A DNA stretch of 64,000 nucleotides from the NCBI RefSeq assembly GCF_016808095.1, contig NC_068972.1, positions 40,579,029-40,643,028 of the forward strand, written 5' to 3'. Numbering within the stretch: position 1 is the first letter of the stretch; every line of letters begins with the position of its first letter. The translations under genes and the position numbers were made by a program. Below are positions 48,791 through 60,420 of the stretch, one piece after another. The notes under the pieces were generated by a model, which ran no database searches, was not told the origin of the DNA, and worked only from the letters and a program-made list of their open reading frames with translations. The DNA is from Vigna angularis. Taxonomy: Eukaryota > Streptophyta > Magnoliopsida > Fabales > Fabaceae.

Positions 48791-49990
48791 TTCTATATAG
48801 TTGACCGATCAGATGACATATATCTATCGATTTATATGGTACAGGACTTAAGGTGAATTTCTATAAAAATAAGATAAGAACCATAGGATTAGAGTCTAAA
48901 ATCATCCAACGATTTTTAACAATTATAAATTGTAGTATTATGAATGTCCAATTTACATATTTAGGAATACATTTTTTTTAAAAACCGCACAAGCAATCAA
49001 CTCTCTCAAGATGTGATAGCAAAAATCAGAAAAAAAAATACTAGTTGTATGGAAAAGAAGATATATCCTTTGTGAGCATAGTCAATTCAATAAAATGTCA
49101 TATCTACCGTCCTATTATTTTACTAATGAATGTTCAAAATGCCATCAAGTGTAGGGAAAATAATTAAGAAAGTACAAAAGAAGTTTTCATGGGAGTGGGG
49201 ACAAAAATATTTCATTGATAAAATGAAAAAAATGTAAAACAGAGTAAGAAGGTGGTTAAAATGAACTTGAAACTCATCAACACAACCTTAGTGAGAAATG
49301 GAAATGAAGGCTAGGAAAGGAAATACAAGATTGTGGGAAGAGATTATGGACTTAGAATATGGGTCTTGCAAACCCTTAAACTAGATGAAAGACAATAATA
49401 TGAATATCATTGGAAATGGAATTTGGAATGAAAAGGAGAATCATTCAAACGAGAGAAATATGTGATGAATACATTGATGCAAGAGTTAGATGGATGCATT
49501 CTACAGATATACATGAACAACGAAGGGTTATTTCAAACAAAAATCTACCTTGTGAAATTAGCATAGTAAGACACAAAATGAAATTATAGAGAGGTAGATG
49601 TGGGAAGTAAAAGATGTGTAATGCGTATAAATGGTGACAAATCAAATACTCATTTATTTTTCAGTCGTAGGGTGTCTGGGCACATATAGAAGATATGTTA
49701 CAATTGGTCTAGGGTTAGTTTAGAACACCACAACAATGCAAAGAATAATTGTTACCTCAATTCAAACTTCTAGGAATGAATGACAAATGGAACAAAAGTT
49801 TGAATGTGTACGACGGTCAGTCGGTGGTAATTATTTGGAATATTTGGAACGAAGGAAACAATATAACTTTTACGAACTTCAAATTGATGTTAAGAAAGTG
49901 TTCAACACAAATTAAATAACGAGTCTGGATCACAAATAAGTATAAACATCTTTTTTTACCACTGTTATTTTCGGATGTTCATAATATTTG
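48790..49990 (+). pseudogene. L1-type LINE relic, RT C-terminal half to 3' region
   Basis: Mixed-frame reading gives LKVNFYKNKIRTIG, FLTIINCSIMNVQFTYLGIH, the YLPSYYF / CHQV block, KRSFHGSGD, then EMEMKARKGNTRLWEEIMD with LEYGS. This is the standard order of the plant LINE reverse transcriptase thumb and following region (SGLKVNF.KSK, L.C....PF.YLGIP, LSFFKMP...W, RKW.WRL...LW..IL..KYG). Near 49850 IWNIWNEGNNI resembles the C-terminal LINE block. Stops and shifts occur throughout. The 5' part of the LINE is missing. Confidence 0.75.
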
Positions 49991-50797
49991 TACTAAAATC
50001 TTAATTTATTCCTCAAAGTCTCCAGTTTTCTCAATTGAATCCTCAATTTTTTAAAATATGTAATAAATAAGTAGACAAAAAAGCATCAAGATATACTTGG
50101 CAAGTAATGTGAATAAGTTTATTAAGTGAAAATGGGATTTAAATTATGATGTGAAATTGGAGTTTAATTTAGGTTTAATATCTCTTTAGATCCCTATTTT
50201 TGGCCAGAATCTCAAATAGGTCCTTTTCTTTTTCGGTGTCTCAATTGGATCCTTATTTTTGTAAAATTGAATCAAATAAAAGCTTTCCGTCAAATTGATG
50301 AAACGTCATTAAGGAGGGTGTGCCGTGGCATGCTGACAGTGTAATTTTTTATTACGTGGCATTAAAAACGTGATTGAATTGTATTTTTTTTATTTTTCAA
50401 TTAAAAAATGCAGTGTACATAGTGGAAACATGTTTTTAACTAAGGGCAAAGTTGGAAATGAAATAAAATAAAGTGGTGAAAGCCCCATTGTCCTCTGCAA
50501 TTGCGAAATGGAATTGAAATTGGGGGAAGTTGAGGTTTAGGGTTCGTGGGAGAAAAGAAAGTCGTTGTTCATCTTCTTCGATTGGAAGTGCGAGTGTTGG
50601 TCAATGAAGAACATCGGCATGAGATAACGCTGCATGTGCGACTGGAACAAGTTGAAGCACGAGGTGATCTATGGGACCTTGTGTCGTTGGAAGCGCGAGG
50701 CAGAAGCACGTGGTGAGTGAAGGTTAATCTGAATGAAGGTCAGTGTTTGTGCTTTATCGTCTTGCTTTTTATAGTTGGGAAAGTACAATATTCGGTG

Positions 50798-50916
50798 GTG
50801 GTCCCCCATTGATATATGGTTTGGTTTGCGTTCGGTTGAGTGTGTTTTGGTGGTTCCCCATTGATATATGGTTTGGTCTGTGTTCGGTTGAGTGCATTTT
50901 GGTGGTTCCCCATGTA
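50798..50916 (+). repeat. 52-bp tandem repeat in the MULE 5' region
   Basis: CCCCATTGATATATGGTTTGG followed by a GTTCGGTTGAGTG word occurs at about 50804 and 50856, with a third partial unit at 50908. Confidence 0.88.
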
Positions 50917-50939
50917 TGTTTAAAGTTATTTGAGTTTGT

Positions 50940-52640
50940 GTGACTGCGTTTTGTTATTGTTTTAATATTTTTTTTTTGTCATCATATTTTTGCATAATAG
51001 GTGTGTGTAGATATATTTATATTGTGTTGTGCGTAATGGACGACGCTATTGAATGTTGTTTCCACCATAGAGGGAAGTTCATTAATGATGGTAGCTTGAA
51101 GTATGAAGGGGAGACAACAACTTTGTCCTTTGACCCTGATATGTGGAGTTATTTTGTAGTTTTTAGTGCAGTGAAAAGTTTTGGATATGATAATTTTAAA
51201 CATTTATGGTACTGTGTAGGGGGGTTTAGTGTGGGAAAATAGGTTGGAAGAATTGATTGATGACACTGGTGCCATGCTTATGGCTAACTTAGCTAGGCTT
51301 ATTTATACGTTGAACATGTTGTTTCTGAGGATGAAGTGATACATATGCTTGATCAAGAACTATGTTCATCAATCACTTTTATGTCAGACCAACAAAAGGT
51401 AATAATCATATTTAATTTGGTTCTTTCCTACATTAATTCCTTAGTTACATATGGTTGTAACTGTTCTTTATAATTTTAAAACCACAGGGTCTACTACCAG
51501 CCATACAACAACTACTTCCTAGTGTTGACCAGAGGTTTTGTGTGAGACACTTATATTCTAACTTTAGGAAGAAATTTCGTGGTAAAAATCTGAAACGGCT
51601 GATGTGGAGGGCAACTACTACTACTCATCCACAAAATTGGGAGAGGGAAATGAGAAACATTAAAGATGTCAATGAAGACGCATTCAAGCATTTGACAGCC
51701 ATCCCTCCAAGGTTTATCTTTTGTACTTTCTAATTTATAGCACTTATTGTATTAAGTATGTTTCTGCAAATGTTTGAATATTGTTCATATCATGTTGGGG
51801 TGATGGGGAAGGAGCCAAACGACTACAGGCAGTAGGCACCGTTCAGTTGAGTGCTTTATTTTAGTGCTTCATTTTCATTGTTATTATAGATACTGGTCAA
51901 GGTCCAGATTCAGTCCAACACCAAAATGTGACACATTGGTCAACAATATGAGTGAGGTTTTCAATAGTGTCCTCCTTCATACCAAGACTAAACCAATCAT
52001 AACAATGCTGGAAGAAATCAGGGTGTACATCATGAAAAGATGGGACAAAACAGGTCTAAGATACAGTCCTTTAACGGATCGATTATCCAAAGATCTAGAC
52101 TAGATTTACAAAGGAATTCCAATCAACCAAGAACTGGATTCCTACGTAAACTTTCTTCTCCACTTCTGAGTTGTATTGTACTTTCCTCATTCATTGTTAT
52201 AAACTTTCTTCATTTTTTTTCACAATTGGTCAGCAAATAAATGGTTTGAAGTGAGACATGTCTCCCACAGTGGAGACAAATTTGTTGTAAACATAGACGA
52301 CTTGTCATGCCCTTGTAGGAGATGGAGCCTCACAGGAGTTCCCTGTTGTCACTCGCTAGCCGCAATGAAGTTTCTCAACATTGATGGACAACAGTTCATC
52401 CCACCTTGCTTTATGAAGTCCACCAATGAAGAAACATATGCATCAATCGTATACCCCATCAACGGTAACAACATGTGAGACCTAACACCATATCCAGATG
52501 TCATGCCTCATACCAAAAAGGTTATGCTTGAAAGACCTAAAAGGAAAAGAAGATTGGAACAGTGCGAGATAAAAAAGGATGATTCTCGATTAACCAAGAC
52601 TGGTTTATGCAAGAGATGCGAGCTATGCCTCGGAAATAAG
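50940..52640 (+). pseudogene. MULE (MuDR-type) transposase pseudogene with SWIM zinc finger
   Basis: The N-terminal part (about 51037-51240) has FHHRGKF..DGSLKYEGE, as in the N-terminal domain of plant MULE proteins. MLMANLA, then EDEVIHMLDQELCSSITF and MSDQQK, join across a clean intron (51399-51487) to GLLPAIQQLLPSVDQRFC and VRHLYSNFRKKF. A second intron (51712-51889) joins IPPR to YWSRSRFSPTPKCDTLVNN. The SWIM finger CPCRRWSLTGVPCCH is at about 52308-52352. A large internal part, including the first catalytic Asp region, is missing before 51250. Stops and shifts follow 52100, so it is non-functional. Confidence 0.85.
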
Positions 52641-52649
52641 ATGCCAACT

Positions 52650-53463
52650 GAAAAAAAAATAATTTATAAATAAAAAATATATGCGAATATTTTAAAATTT
52701 ATAAATACTCGTGTATATATATATATATATAAATATTTAAAAAATATATATTTTAAAATTTTTAAAATAAAATTTAAGTATAATTATAAAACAAAATATA
52801 ATGTATAATAGAAATTAAATTAAATATAAATTAAAATTTAATTTTAATTAAATTAAACTTAATAAAACATAAATTAATTTTAATCTTAATTTAATTTAAC
52901 TTAAAAAATATAAATTAAATTTTTATTTTAATATTTTTTGTAAAAAATAAATATCAGTAAATGTAAATATTATGATATTACATTCAACTTGTTTATAAAG
53001 AAATATTAAAATACTTGTTATATTTGTAAATAATAAATATTTACCAATACTAAAATATGAGATATTTTATTTCATCCTGAAAACTACTACCAGTAAATTT
53101 ACTTATTGTTTTGAGGTCAAATACAAGAAATAAAAATCTATATAGGACAAATGAGAATGACTAATTCATCAAGTTTAAACCCGCAATCAAAGGAATCAAT
53201 GTTTTGTTTAAGAATTCTACTTTGTTTTCACTTTGGCAGTCGGAGCCATAAAGTTGGACCTGTCCTCCATTGGAGGGCATTCACATATAGTAAAATATAT
53301 GTGCCCTAGATATAACGATTTCACCATCTTCAACTTCAACTACCCTTCACAGATTTTGACACTTTCTATTTTCCAGTACAGAAACTAGGTATTCATTCCA
53401 CGCATACCAAAATGGAAAAAATCTAGGTTAAGATTTCATTTCAAATTAAGGGGAAATCCATAT
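52650..53463. other. Very AT-rich spacer with a (TA)n tract
   Basis: 52650-53050 is nearly pure A/T, with a TA dinucleotide run at about 52713-52730 and TTAAATTAAA-type words. From 53090 the composition is more normal, but no gene is seen before the Tat LTR at 53464. Confidence 0.7.
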
Positions 53464-54203
53464 TGTTTCGGTATAATAGTTGAGGCCGAGAAATAAATCT
53501 GATGAGTCACGTCTTTTCCTCCCAGCAATGTAGTTATTTCCACGTCTTCTTCCAATACAGAACTCTTTGAAAAAAATGGGGTGGGTACTTGCAAAGGCAC
53601 TCCGACGCTCAAGTCAAAAAAAGGAAATGATAGAACCTTTTTAGTTCAAAAGTAGAAGAAAATCAATATTCTCCTCCTAAATCTCTCTCAGAAAAACGTA
53701 CCTTTTTTCCTTCTGGTTTTTCATATTTAACCTAACAATAAGATAAACCGTTTACCTAAAAATCCGGTTGGTTGGAGAATCTGACTACTTGGAAAACACA
53801 ACCGTTAGGTCGTGCTTGATACTAGGTTAATTGATTCCGTGATTTGCGACATTATGGCCAGATATTTCTAACCGCTTGTTCTTTAGTTTATTAGGATTAA
53901 TATATCCATTTTGACTAAAATTGACCGAACGTCTTCTCTCTGACCTTTGACTGGATTGACGTGACCTCGTGAACTAATGTTAACCGTTTAGTTCAATCAA
54001 CAGACGATCGCTAAAAGACGGTCGTTGAATGATTGATGTCAGAAGCGGCGATGACAAGCATATAATATGACGAACGATTACTCTACCTAATGGGTGGACG
54101 ATCGTTCAGGAATGGTCATAAGACAACTCGTTATCGTGTGCTTTATTTATCCTTAGTGGTCGTCTAGGTTGCCAGTCGATCGACTCAGATATCCTACCAT
54201 ACA
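53464..54203 (-). repeat. 3' LTR of the Tat element (740 bp)
   Basis: Begins TGTTTCGGTATAATAG and ends CCATACA. The first roughly 570 bases match 63430-64000 with scattered differences (about 3% by eye), so the insertion is moderately young. GACGATCG-type words recur inside it. Confidence 0.9.
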
Positions 54204-54206
54204 TAA

Positions 54207-54215
54207 TGCCCCCCG
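54207..54215 (-). other. Polypurine tract of the Tat element
   Basis: Minus-strand CGGGGGGCAT lies next to the inner edge of the 3' LTR, with three bases between. Confidence 0.7.
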
Positions 54216-54307
54216 AGTCCGAGTAAACGAGTGTGGTTTAAGCATGTGAGTTTACTGTAGGACGTTGAGTGTACAGTTATTGGGTAAGGTAAGTGTTACG
54301 CATCGTT

Positions 54308-54335
54308 TTGGCGAAAGGCTCTAGGGTTTCCCGCC
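54308..54335 (+). promoter_or_regulatory. E2F-like sites fused to a telo-box upstream of the antisense gene
   Basis: TTTGGCGAAA at about 54308-54317 and TTTCCCGCC at 54327-54335 both fit the E2F consensus (TTTSSCGC class). CTAGGGTTT at 54321-54329 is a telo-box in reverse and overlaps the second E2F word. The cluster is about 260 bp before the likely ATG. Word matches are direct; promoter activity is inferred. Confidence 0.5.
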
Positions 54336-54592
54336 TTTGGGGGTATACGTAAAGACATGAAAACAGAGCCGTTGGATTAAGTTGATCCTACGGCGCATGG
54401 CGCTCTGCCTTCATTTGCGTCTTTAACACGAAAGGGAATGTGAAAAGGTGTAATACTTTTGCCGTAACCAAAAAGCATCCTTTCCCCTCCGGTGACGGTG
54501 CTCCTGTGTTGCTGCGAGTTGATTCTGCTTCCATACGAACCCGCCAGGTAAATCTTAATCCTTTCTCCGTTCTAGTGTGCTTATTGCCGATA

Positions 54593-56573
54593 ATGGAAGA
54601 AAAGGGGCAGAATGCCCGTGTTGATACACCGGGATCATCGTCGACGGCGGAGCGTCATGAAATCACCACCATTCTTAGCAGTGAAAGTGCGTTCTTGTAC
54701 AGAAACGTGTTGAGTGAAGGTCCGGAAGATTGCGCTATGCCCACGACTTGTGGTGGCAACTACGATTGGGCTTCGCGGGAAGTAAGTGATTTCCGTAGCT
54801 TGTTTAGCAGTAATTTAGTACTAGCAGATTAGGTAGAGAATAGTTGTATCTTGAGAACCCTAGGTTACAGATCTTGCGTCAAGTTGGTGGCCTGTCGTGA
54901 GAATGAAAGAGTTTTTCATGGAAGAGAGAACGCCACCAACGATTTTTTCTACTTCTATGCCCCACCGTTTTATGATCTGTATGTGAGATTGCCATTAACA
55001 AAATTTCAAATGGAAGTTCTAAGAACCCTAAACGTTGCGCCCACCCAACTGCATCCCAATAGTTGAGGGTACATTCAGGCGTTCGCTGTTATTTGTCAGG
55101 CCTTGGCTATTAGGCCTACTGTGACGCTGTTTTTGCGTTTCTTTAGATGTCGTCCTGTCGCTAGGAAGGGTTGGGTGTCTTTAATTTCTGAGCCGGGTGA
55201 TGCTCTCCTAGAACTTTACTCGCAGTCGTACAGGGGCTTTAAAGACAAATTCTTTAAGGTGTCGATTCTCGACTCAGGGCGGGCGCACTTTTTTGATGAA
55301 GATGGGAGCCCGAAATTTCCTCTGTACTGGACGCCGGATCCATTGAGATTCACCTCGTGGGCTGAGGATAAAACGAAAATTGAAGAATTAGAAGCTCTGA
55401 GTGTGTTGACGGCATTGCCACGCCCCTTTTCTTCCCGTCGGCTCATAAATTGTCTTGAGCATGATGATTTCGACTCGAGGGTATTCGGTATGTTTCTCTT
55501 ATTGTTATTTTTGTATATTAATTGATTGTTGCTGACCGTGTTGGAGGGACTTGTATTTGGCAGAGATAATGGGGAGAAAGGGATCAATCCGCAATTGGTT
55601 TCAAGCCATCGACACTGGTAAGGCGGGTGTTGGACGTCCAAGCCCATCTTCCAAACCTACTCAAGCCCTTCCGCCTCTTCCGAGCATGCGGTCGGCTTCT
55701 CCTGACGAAGTAGTGATCGTTGAGGAGCAGCCGCTGGTAAGGAAACGGAGGGGCAAAGCGATCGACACCACTGGCGCTGCGTCAAAGAGGATGAAGGAAA
55801 CTAAAGAGGAGATGAATCGTCCTCTCCCGAACAGCGTATGGGATTCATCCTTCAATCTGAGCCATAAGATCGAGTTCAACCTGGATGACTTTGAAAAGAA
55901 GGTGGTGGAGAGCATGACGGAGTAACAAATGGCCGACGCCATGTTAGAATTGGCGAGTCGAACAGCCATGGCTGCTTGGCACATGGCGTATGCTTCCGAT
56001 AGGGGCGTGTTGAGGGTTGAGTTGGAGAAGGCGCGGACGCAACTGAAAGAGCTGACGGAGGTCCACGCTAGCTGCAACCAAAAGCAGAAGCAGTCGGAGC
56101 GGTTAATGTGTGAGGCCCAAGTGCTGTTGAATGGTGCTCGCACAGCCGGCCTGGCTCTGAAGAAAGAACGGGATGAGCTTCAGATAGAGTCAAAGAAGAC
56201 TGTGGCGGCATTGACTAAAGAGAGGGATGATCTACTTGCTGCGGCGGTCGAGGATCGAGAAATAAGAGAAAAAATGATCGAAGCCATAGTCGTGGAACAC
56301 ACTAGAGGTTTCAAGAAAGCTTTGAGGCAGGTCACGCATCTCCTACAAGTATTTACTGAGGGAGTGGCATTTGATGTGAGGAAGGATGTGTATGAGGGTC
56401 AAATGTTGCCCTTAGGTGAGATTCCAGAAGACGCCTTCTTGGAGACTGAAGACGGTGTTAATGATGAGGCGACCGCTGTTGAGGAACCCAATGAGGCGGC
56501 CGCTGCTGAGGAACCCACTGTTGAAGCTGCTAGAGAATCCGTTGTCGGATCTCCAAACATTGTAATAGATTAG
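54593..56573 (+). pseudogene. Antisense two-exon gene of the Tat element (putative gypsy-type transposon domain), three stops
   Basis: Exon 1 is 54593-55487 and exon 2 is 55564-56573; the GT-AG intron preserves frame. The product would be 634 residues. It is broken only by in-frame stops at 54830 (TAG), 55064 (TGA, where relatives have Trp in LHPNSW) and 55923 (TAA); there is no frameshift. VRLPLTKFQMEVLRTLNVAP and TQLHPNS..GYIQAFAVICQ match the plant family called putative gypsy-type transposon / Transposase_28, as I recall it. A basic patch (VRKRRGKAIDTT) and a long coiled coil (about 56000-56290) follow, then an acidic, Ala/Glu-rich tail. Such extra antisense ORFs between pol and the 3' LTR are known from Tat elements. 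Function is unknown. The start is the first ATG after a possible small leader intron (54547-54575). Confidence 0.8.
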
Positions 56574-56767
56574 GTCGTAGGATTTTGATGTGACTATGTA
56601 CTCGTATTTTGTTTGTCTGGAACTTTTGTTTTATAGATATTGGTCATCTATGAAATATATATTTGTTATGACGTTGTTAGCATTGTTGTGTGAACGATAA
56701 AGTGTCCTCGTACTAGTGTGAGGTAGACGTTGGTAAGGTCTATGAACGATCGTTTAGTTCGAATGTG

Positions 56768-56945
56768 CTGGGTGTTCTAGGGTGAACATCTACCAGGGGA
56801 GTATATCCTGAATGTAACTGGGTGTTCGAGAGAGAACATCTACCAGAGGGAGTGTATCCCGATTTATCATGGTGCGGATGTTCCAAGGTGAACCTTTATC
56901 AGGCCGAATAGTTGCTTGGATCTGGCTGCTCGAGGGCGACCATGT
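56768..56945 (+). repeat. About 50-bp tandem repeat between the antisense gene and pol
   Basis: Units beginning CTGGGTGTTC at 56768 and 56818, then a more diverged unit at about 56869 and a partial one at 56921. Shared core: GAACATCTACCAG..GGAGT.TATCC. Confidence 0.8.
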
Positions 56946-58290
56946 AACATGCCAAGCGATTTTGGAAAATTTGACCTTGGGACTTGACAAGTGAGAACAA
57001 CATAAATGAAGAATAGAAAAGATATTCTTTATTGTAAGTGAGAAAAATAATGTGTCATGAACATAAAAACTAATGAACTTCAACTGAAATAATATTTGAG
57101 GTGAGTAGCATTCCACGTGTTGGGGACGGTTTGTCCATTGAGGAGCTGAAGGCGGTATGCCCATTCATCAGGTCCTCAACGATGCGAAACGGTCCTTCCC
57201 AGTTGGTTGCTAACTGACTGTGTGCTGGGTTGTTTCCTGCTTCTCCTCGTTTCCGCCACACAAGATCGCCATTTTTGAAGGCTCGGGGCTTGACCTTAGT
57301 GTTATAACGGCGGGAGAGCATTCTTTTTTGGGCTTCTGCACGAGCGGTGGCGACTTCTCGACGCTCGGGCAGCGTGTCGAGATTCATCTGCAACTATTCA
57401 TCATTAAGGGTCATATTGGTGATGTTGTGTCTTAGTGATGGCTCTCCGACCTCGACTGGAGCATGGCATCAGTGTCGTATGTCAAATTGAATGGAGTGTC
57501 CCCAGTGGATCCGTGCGGGGTGCATCTATACGCCCATAGGACTTCGGGTAGTTCTTCCACCCATAAACCTTTAGCCTCGCCAAGTCGTTTTTTCAATTCT
57601 GTGAGCAGAGCTTTGTTCGCGGCTTCTGCTTGTCCATTAGTTTGTGGATATTCTACCGAGCTGGTCACATGTTTAATCCCCAGGCTGCTGAGGAATTCCT
57701 CTAACTTTTTCTCAATGAAATGTCTGCCGTTGTCGGTGATGATCTTTTGTGGCAGACCGAATCAGCATATCAAGTGCTAGATGAATTTTTGTACTCGCTG
57801 GGCGTTGATTATGGACAGTGGTTCGGCCTCTATCCATTTGGTGAAGTAGTCGACCGCCACTAGGAGGAATTTGTTCTGAGTTTTTGCGATTAGCAACGGT
57901 CCAACTATGTCAATTCCCCATTGGGCGAACGGCCATGGGGAGATGATGCCATGCAATTCTTCAGGAGGGACGCGGAAGTCATGACCGTGTGCCTGGCACG
58001 AGAGACATTTCTTAACAAATATCTCACAATCTTGGTCGATTGTTGGCCAGTAATATCTTGCGCGTAGTACGCGCGCTCTGAGCGTACGTTTGTCAGAATG
58101 AAAACCGCAGATCCCGGTGTGGAGCTCGCGTAGGACGTAGTCTGCCTCGTCCGTCGATATGCACTTCAACAAGGGTGTGTTGTGGCCACACCTGTATAGG
58201 TCGTCGCCTATGTATAGAAAGCGTGCGATACGTTTTGAGTCACTTGCGGTGACCTTTTCCCCTCGTTCCTGCTTCATCATCAAGTCCTGT

Positions 58291-59430
58291 ATGTTCTGTC
58301 TCCAATATGTTTCCTGCATCAGAACATCGGTGACGAAAGCTTCCACGACTGGGTGGTCGAGTGTCATCTTGATGATTGAAGATAACTGTGCTCTCTCCTT
58401 GGAGTGAGTCAATTTAGACAGGAGATCTGCCCTTGCATTTTGCTCCCTAGGCACATGAATAATGCTGACCTCGTCAAAATCCCTGAGGAGGGTGCTAGTT
58501 TTGTGGAAATAACGCAGTAATTGATTATCTTTAACCTGATAGGTTCCGTTCATATGCCCGACCACCAATTGTGAATCCATCCTGCACTTTAATCGAGCGA
58601 CCGTTAGTTCTTTGGCTAGGGCTAGACCAACAATCAAAGCTTCATACTCTGATTGGTTGTTGCTGGCTTGAAACCAGAACGTGATGGCTTGCTCCACGAC
58701 TAGACCATTTGGTCCTTCTAGAACAATACCCGCTCCCCCTCCCCCTCTTTTGTCCGAGGATCCATCCACGTTAAGGAGCCACCTCGGCTCTGAGCCGTCA
58801 GGTATGGGTGTCAGCTCGGCTGCAAAGTCTGACAGGTGCTGACCTTTAATGGATCCCCAAGGTTCATAACGGAGTCCAAACTCAGAAAGTTCCACTGACC
58901 ATGAGACCATCCTCCCTGCCAGGTCGGGTTTTCTCTTGGCGATGGGGTGATTAGTTCAGACAACCACCTGATGACTCTAGAAATACGACCGAAGTCGACG
59001 TGAAGCTGTGAGCAGGGCCAAGGCTACCTTTTCGATTTGGGAGTACCGTTCCTCTGCCCCCTGCAGCGTGCGACTGACAAAATATATCAGCTTAAGGGCG
59101 GGGGTCTCCTGTACCAAAGCGGCACTTACAGCATGATGGGACCCTGCGATGTACAATTGTAAGTCGGATCCGGCTACTGGTCGCGCCATGATTGGAGGGC
59201 TGGTGAGAATGTATTTAACAGCACCGAAGGCTTTTTCACAATCATCGTCCCAATGTTGGGTGGTGCCCTTCTTCATGTACGCTGCGATGTACAATTGTAA
59301 GTCGGATCCGGCTACTGGTCGCGCCATGATTGGAGGGCTGGTGAGAATGTGTTTAACAGCATCGAAGGCTTTTTCACAATCATCGTCCCAATGTTGGGTG
59401 GTGCCCTTCTTCATGTTCTTCACCTTCTTC
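58291..59430 (-). repeat. Tandem duplication in Tat pol, unit 1 (1140 bp)
   Basis: Matches 59431-60420 nearly base for base with a fixed 1140-bp offset, which is 380 codons and so frame-preserving. This unit additionally holds a 138-bp block twice (starting 59144 and 59282; 46 codons). The left edge of both units is ATGTTCTGTCTCC. Confidence 0.95.
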
Positions 59431-60420
59431 ATGTTCTGTCTCCAATCTGTTTCCTGCGTCGGAACATCGGTGACGAAAGCTTCCACGACTGGGTGGTCGA
59501 GTGTCATCTTGATGATTGAAGATAATTGTGCTCTCTCCTTGGAGTGAGTCAATTTAGACAGGAGATCTGCCCTTGCATTTTGCTCCCTAGGCACATGAAT
59601 AATGCTGACCTTGTCAAAATCCCTGAGGATGGTGCTAGTTTTGTGGAAGTAGCGCAGTAATTGATTATCTTTAACCTGATAGGTTCCGTTCATATGCCCG
59701 ACCACCAATTGTGAATCCATCCTGCACTTTAATCGAGCGACCGTTAGTTCTTTGGCTAGGGCTAGACCAACAATCAAAGCTTCATACTCTGATTGGTTGT
59801 TGCTGGCTTGAAACCAGAACGTGATGGCTTGCTCCACGACTAGACCATTTGGTCCTTCTAGAACAATACCCGCTCCCCCTCCCCCTCTTTTGTCCGAGGA
59901 TCCATCCACGTTAAGGAGCCACCTCGGCTCTGAGCCGTCAGGTATGGGTGTCAGCTCGGCTGCAAAGTCTGACAGGTGCTGACCTTTAATGGATCCCCAA
60001 GGTTCATAACGGAGTCCAAACTCAGAAAGTTCCACTGACCATGAGACCATCCTCCCTACTAGGTCGGGTTTTCTCTTGGCGATGGGGTGATTAGTTCGGA
60101 CAACCACCTGATGACTCTGGAAATATGGCCGAAGTCGACGTGAAGTTGTGAGCAGGGCCAAGGCTACCTTTTCGATTTGGGAGTACTGTTCCTTTGCCCC
60201 CTGCAGCGTGCGGCTGACAAAATATATCAGCTTAAGGGCGGGGTCTCCTGTACCAAAGCGGCACTTACGGCATGATGGGACGCTGCGATGTACAATTGTA
60301 AGTCGGATCCGGCTACTGGTCGCGCCATGATTGGAGAGCTGGTGAGAATGTGTTTAACAGCACCGAAGGCCTTTTCACAATCATTGTCCCAATGTTGGGT
60401 GGTGCCCTTCTTCATGTTCT
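59431..60420 (-). repeat. Tandem duplication in Tat pol, unit 2 (about 990 bp)
   Basis: Has a single copy of the 138-bp block (from 60283) and continues naturally into RT at 60420, so it is the original RT junction. The junction with unit 1 is CTTCTTCATGTTCTTCACC / TTCTTCATGTTCTG, a shared ATGTTCT microhomology. Confidence 0.93.

Larger units (their letters stand above)
50172..52660 (+). mobile_element. Decayed autonomous-type MULE (Mutator-like) element
   Basis: The left end is taken at GGTTTAATATCTCTTTAGATCCC. It is followed by long text in the style of legume MULE terminal repeats (CAAATAGGTCC, CAATTGGATCC, CGTCAAATTGATGAAACG). The transposase relic follows on the same strand. I could not find the matching right terminal repeat; AT-rich DNA replaces it after 52650. 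The left boundary is an estimate. Confidence 0.6.

Noticed and set aside
49990..50171. Possible second small TIR element left of the MULE
   Set aside because: Weak mirrored words (TTAATTTATTCCTC and TAAATTAAACTCC) suggest inverted ends, but the match is too short and AT-rich, and no target duplication is visible.
52650..53050. Extremely AT-rich block as a replication origin or matrix attachment site
   Set aside because: Composition alone cannot support either, and no specific motif or neighbouring structure was found.
57777..60161. Two near-identical long frames read as a tandem pair of host genes
   Set aside because: Both begin mid-domain at internal methionines, encode RNase H and integrase text and are continuous with the surrounding Tat pol.
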